This document shows, one piece after another, positions 6,475 through 7,003 of a stretch of DNA of 7,003 nt. Below the pieces are notes generated by a model, which was given only the letters and a program-made list of their open reading frames with translations, was not told where the DNA came from and made no database searches. The DNA is from JBFJVZ01 sp041623895. Its GTDB lineage: Bacteria; Planctomycetota; Planctomycetia; Pirellulales; Pirellulaceae. How positions within the stretch are numbered: position 1 is the stretch's first letter; each line of letters opens with the position of its first letter. A program made the translations under genes and the position numbers. Location: positions 1 to 7,003 of the forward strand of contig JBFJVZ010000402.1 of NCBI GenBank assembly GCA_041623895.1, in the 5' to 3' direction.

Positions 6475-6929
6475 TGGATACGTTTGCGTTGATGCTTGGC
6501 TGGGCCGGGATTTACGGACCGACGGCTTTAGGTGCGATCGGCAGCATCATCGGCTGCGCGCGGGCCGGCCAGGCAGCTTGTGGTGCGATGCTGGATGTGG
6601 AATCCGGCTACGGGCGATTCATCGGGCTGTCCGCGCTTCCGTCGTCGCAGATCATTTATGGAATTGTCGTGATGTTTGCGCTCAACCGCGAAGTCACGAT
6701 CGAGTCCGCACCGGGCTTGTTTGGCGTGGGCATCCCGTGTGGTTTAGCGTTGATGGCCAGCGCGATTTACCAAGGCCGGTGTTGTGCATCGGCAATTGTG
6801 GCAACGAAGACGAAGCCGGAAGTATTTGGGCTTTCGGCAGCGCCGGCCGCGATTGTCGAAGGCTTTGCAGTGTTTGCATTCATTTTTGCCTTGGTGATCG
6901 CCGGAGGGATACCGAGCGCGGGCGGTTAG
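6474..6929 (+). CDS. atpK: V/A-type ATP synthase subunit K (rotor-ring proteolipid)
   Basis: 151 residues, four membrane helices made of two similar hairpins, as in V-type c/K subunits that form the ion-carrying ring. The first hairpin contains the Gly-rich GPTALGAIGSIIG and ALPSSQIIYG; the second contains GIPCGLALMASAIYQG and AAIVEGFAVFAF. Only the second hairpin has the ion-binding carboxylate (E129), usual for this doubled form. L55, S58, Q59, Q100 and E129 line up by motif and spacing with the Na+ ligands L61, T64, Q65, Q110 and E139 of Enterococcus hirae NtpK; the Q-to-E spacing is 29 in both. Sodium transport is therefore inferred. The ATG overlaps the atpI TAA by one base (TAATG), implying translational coupling, and AGAAGG lies upstream at a slightly long distance. 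Confidence 0.94.
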   Translation: MDTFALMLGWAGIYGPTALGAIGSIIGCARAGQAACGAMLDVESGYGRFIGLSALPSSQIIYGIVVMFALNREVTIESAPGLFGVGIPCGLALMASAIYQGRCCASAIVATKTKPEVFGLSAAPAAIVEGFAVFAFIFALVIAGGIPSAGG

Positions 6930-6949
6930 ATAATAGAAGTTCGGCGTCA

Positions 6950-7003
6950 ATGGGAGGGCGACGTTCCCCGCGGAGCCGCGTGTTGATGGGTGCGGCTCAG
7001 CAC
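6950..7003 (+). other. Possible start of another ORF, running off the right edge
   Basis: ATG at 6950 opens a frame (MGGRRSPRSRVLMGAAQH) without a stop to the window end; ATG 6986 lies in the same frame. Only 18 codons are visible and they match no ATPase subunit I know. The 20 nt after the atpK stop are AT-rich, but there is no hairpin with a T-run, so no terminator is supported after atpK. Transcription may continue into whatever lies downstream. Confidence 0.15.

Noticed and set aside
6966..6980. GC-rich inverted repeat CGCGG-AG-CCGCG after atpK as a terminator
   Set aside because: The loop would be only two bases, and no T-run follows; it is not a credible intrinsic terminator.

Overview
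The window reads as bacterial DNA of moderately high GC, and two independent signs point to a planctomycete or close relative in the PVC group. First, the left gene encodes a very repetitive secreted-type protein whose N-terminus carries the motif LEARQLLA after a basic stretch, a leader typical of giant planctomycetal surface proteins. Second, the right half is a V/A-type ATPase gene cluster in the order B-D-I-K, and the B subunit resembles the chlamydial form. The genus cannot be told from this window.

Layout. Positions 1-2197, minus strand: a 5'-complete, 3'-truncated gene for a right-handed beta-helix-like protein. It is open without a stop for at least 732 codons and holds three full tandem repeats of about 193-210 residues plus part of a fourth. 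It lacks an ATG start in frame, so an ATG-only ORF search misses it. Positions 2198-2644: a divergent intergenic region of about 450 bp with no convincing gene, some protein-like fragments, a 12-bp perfect palindrome, and a consensus TATAAT box just before the ATPase genes. Positions 2645-6929, plus strand: atpB, atpD, atpI and atpK, closely packed (12-nt gap, 101-nt gap, 1-nt overlap). Positions 6930-7003: the start of an unidentified region.

The four ATPase genes encode the non-catalytic nucleotide-binding subunit (B), the rotor shaft (D), the membrane stator with the ion half-channels (I) and the rotor-ring proteolipid (K). Together they cover the rotor and ion path plus half of the head. 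The catalytic A subunit and the stalk and connector subunits (C/E/F/G) are not in the window. In chlamydial-type clusters A lies directly before B, but here a divergent unrelated gene occupies that place and a promoter-like box precedes atpB. The cluster therefore appears split, rearranged or reordered. The K subunit carries the complete set of residues that bind Na+ in the Enterococcus hirae enzyme, which suggests a sodium-coupled motor.

I see no rRNA, tRNA, CRISPR array, insertion sequence or phage gene. The most useful unusual points are the missing A gene, the Na+ ligand set in K, the hidden non-ATG repeat protein, and the small ORF plus hairpin between atpD and atpI.
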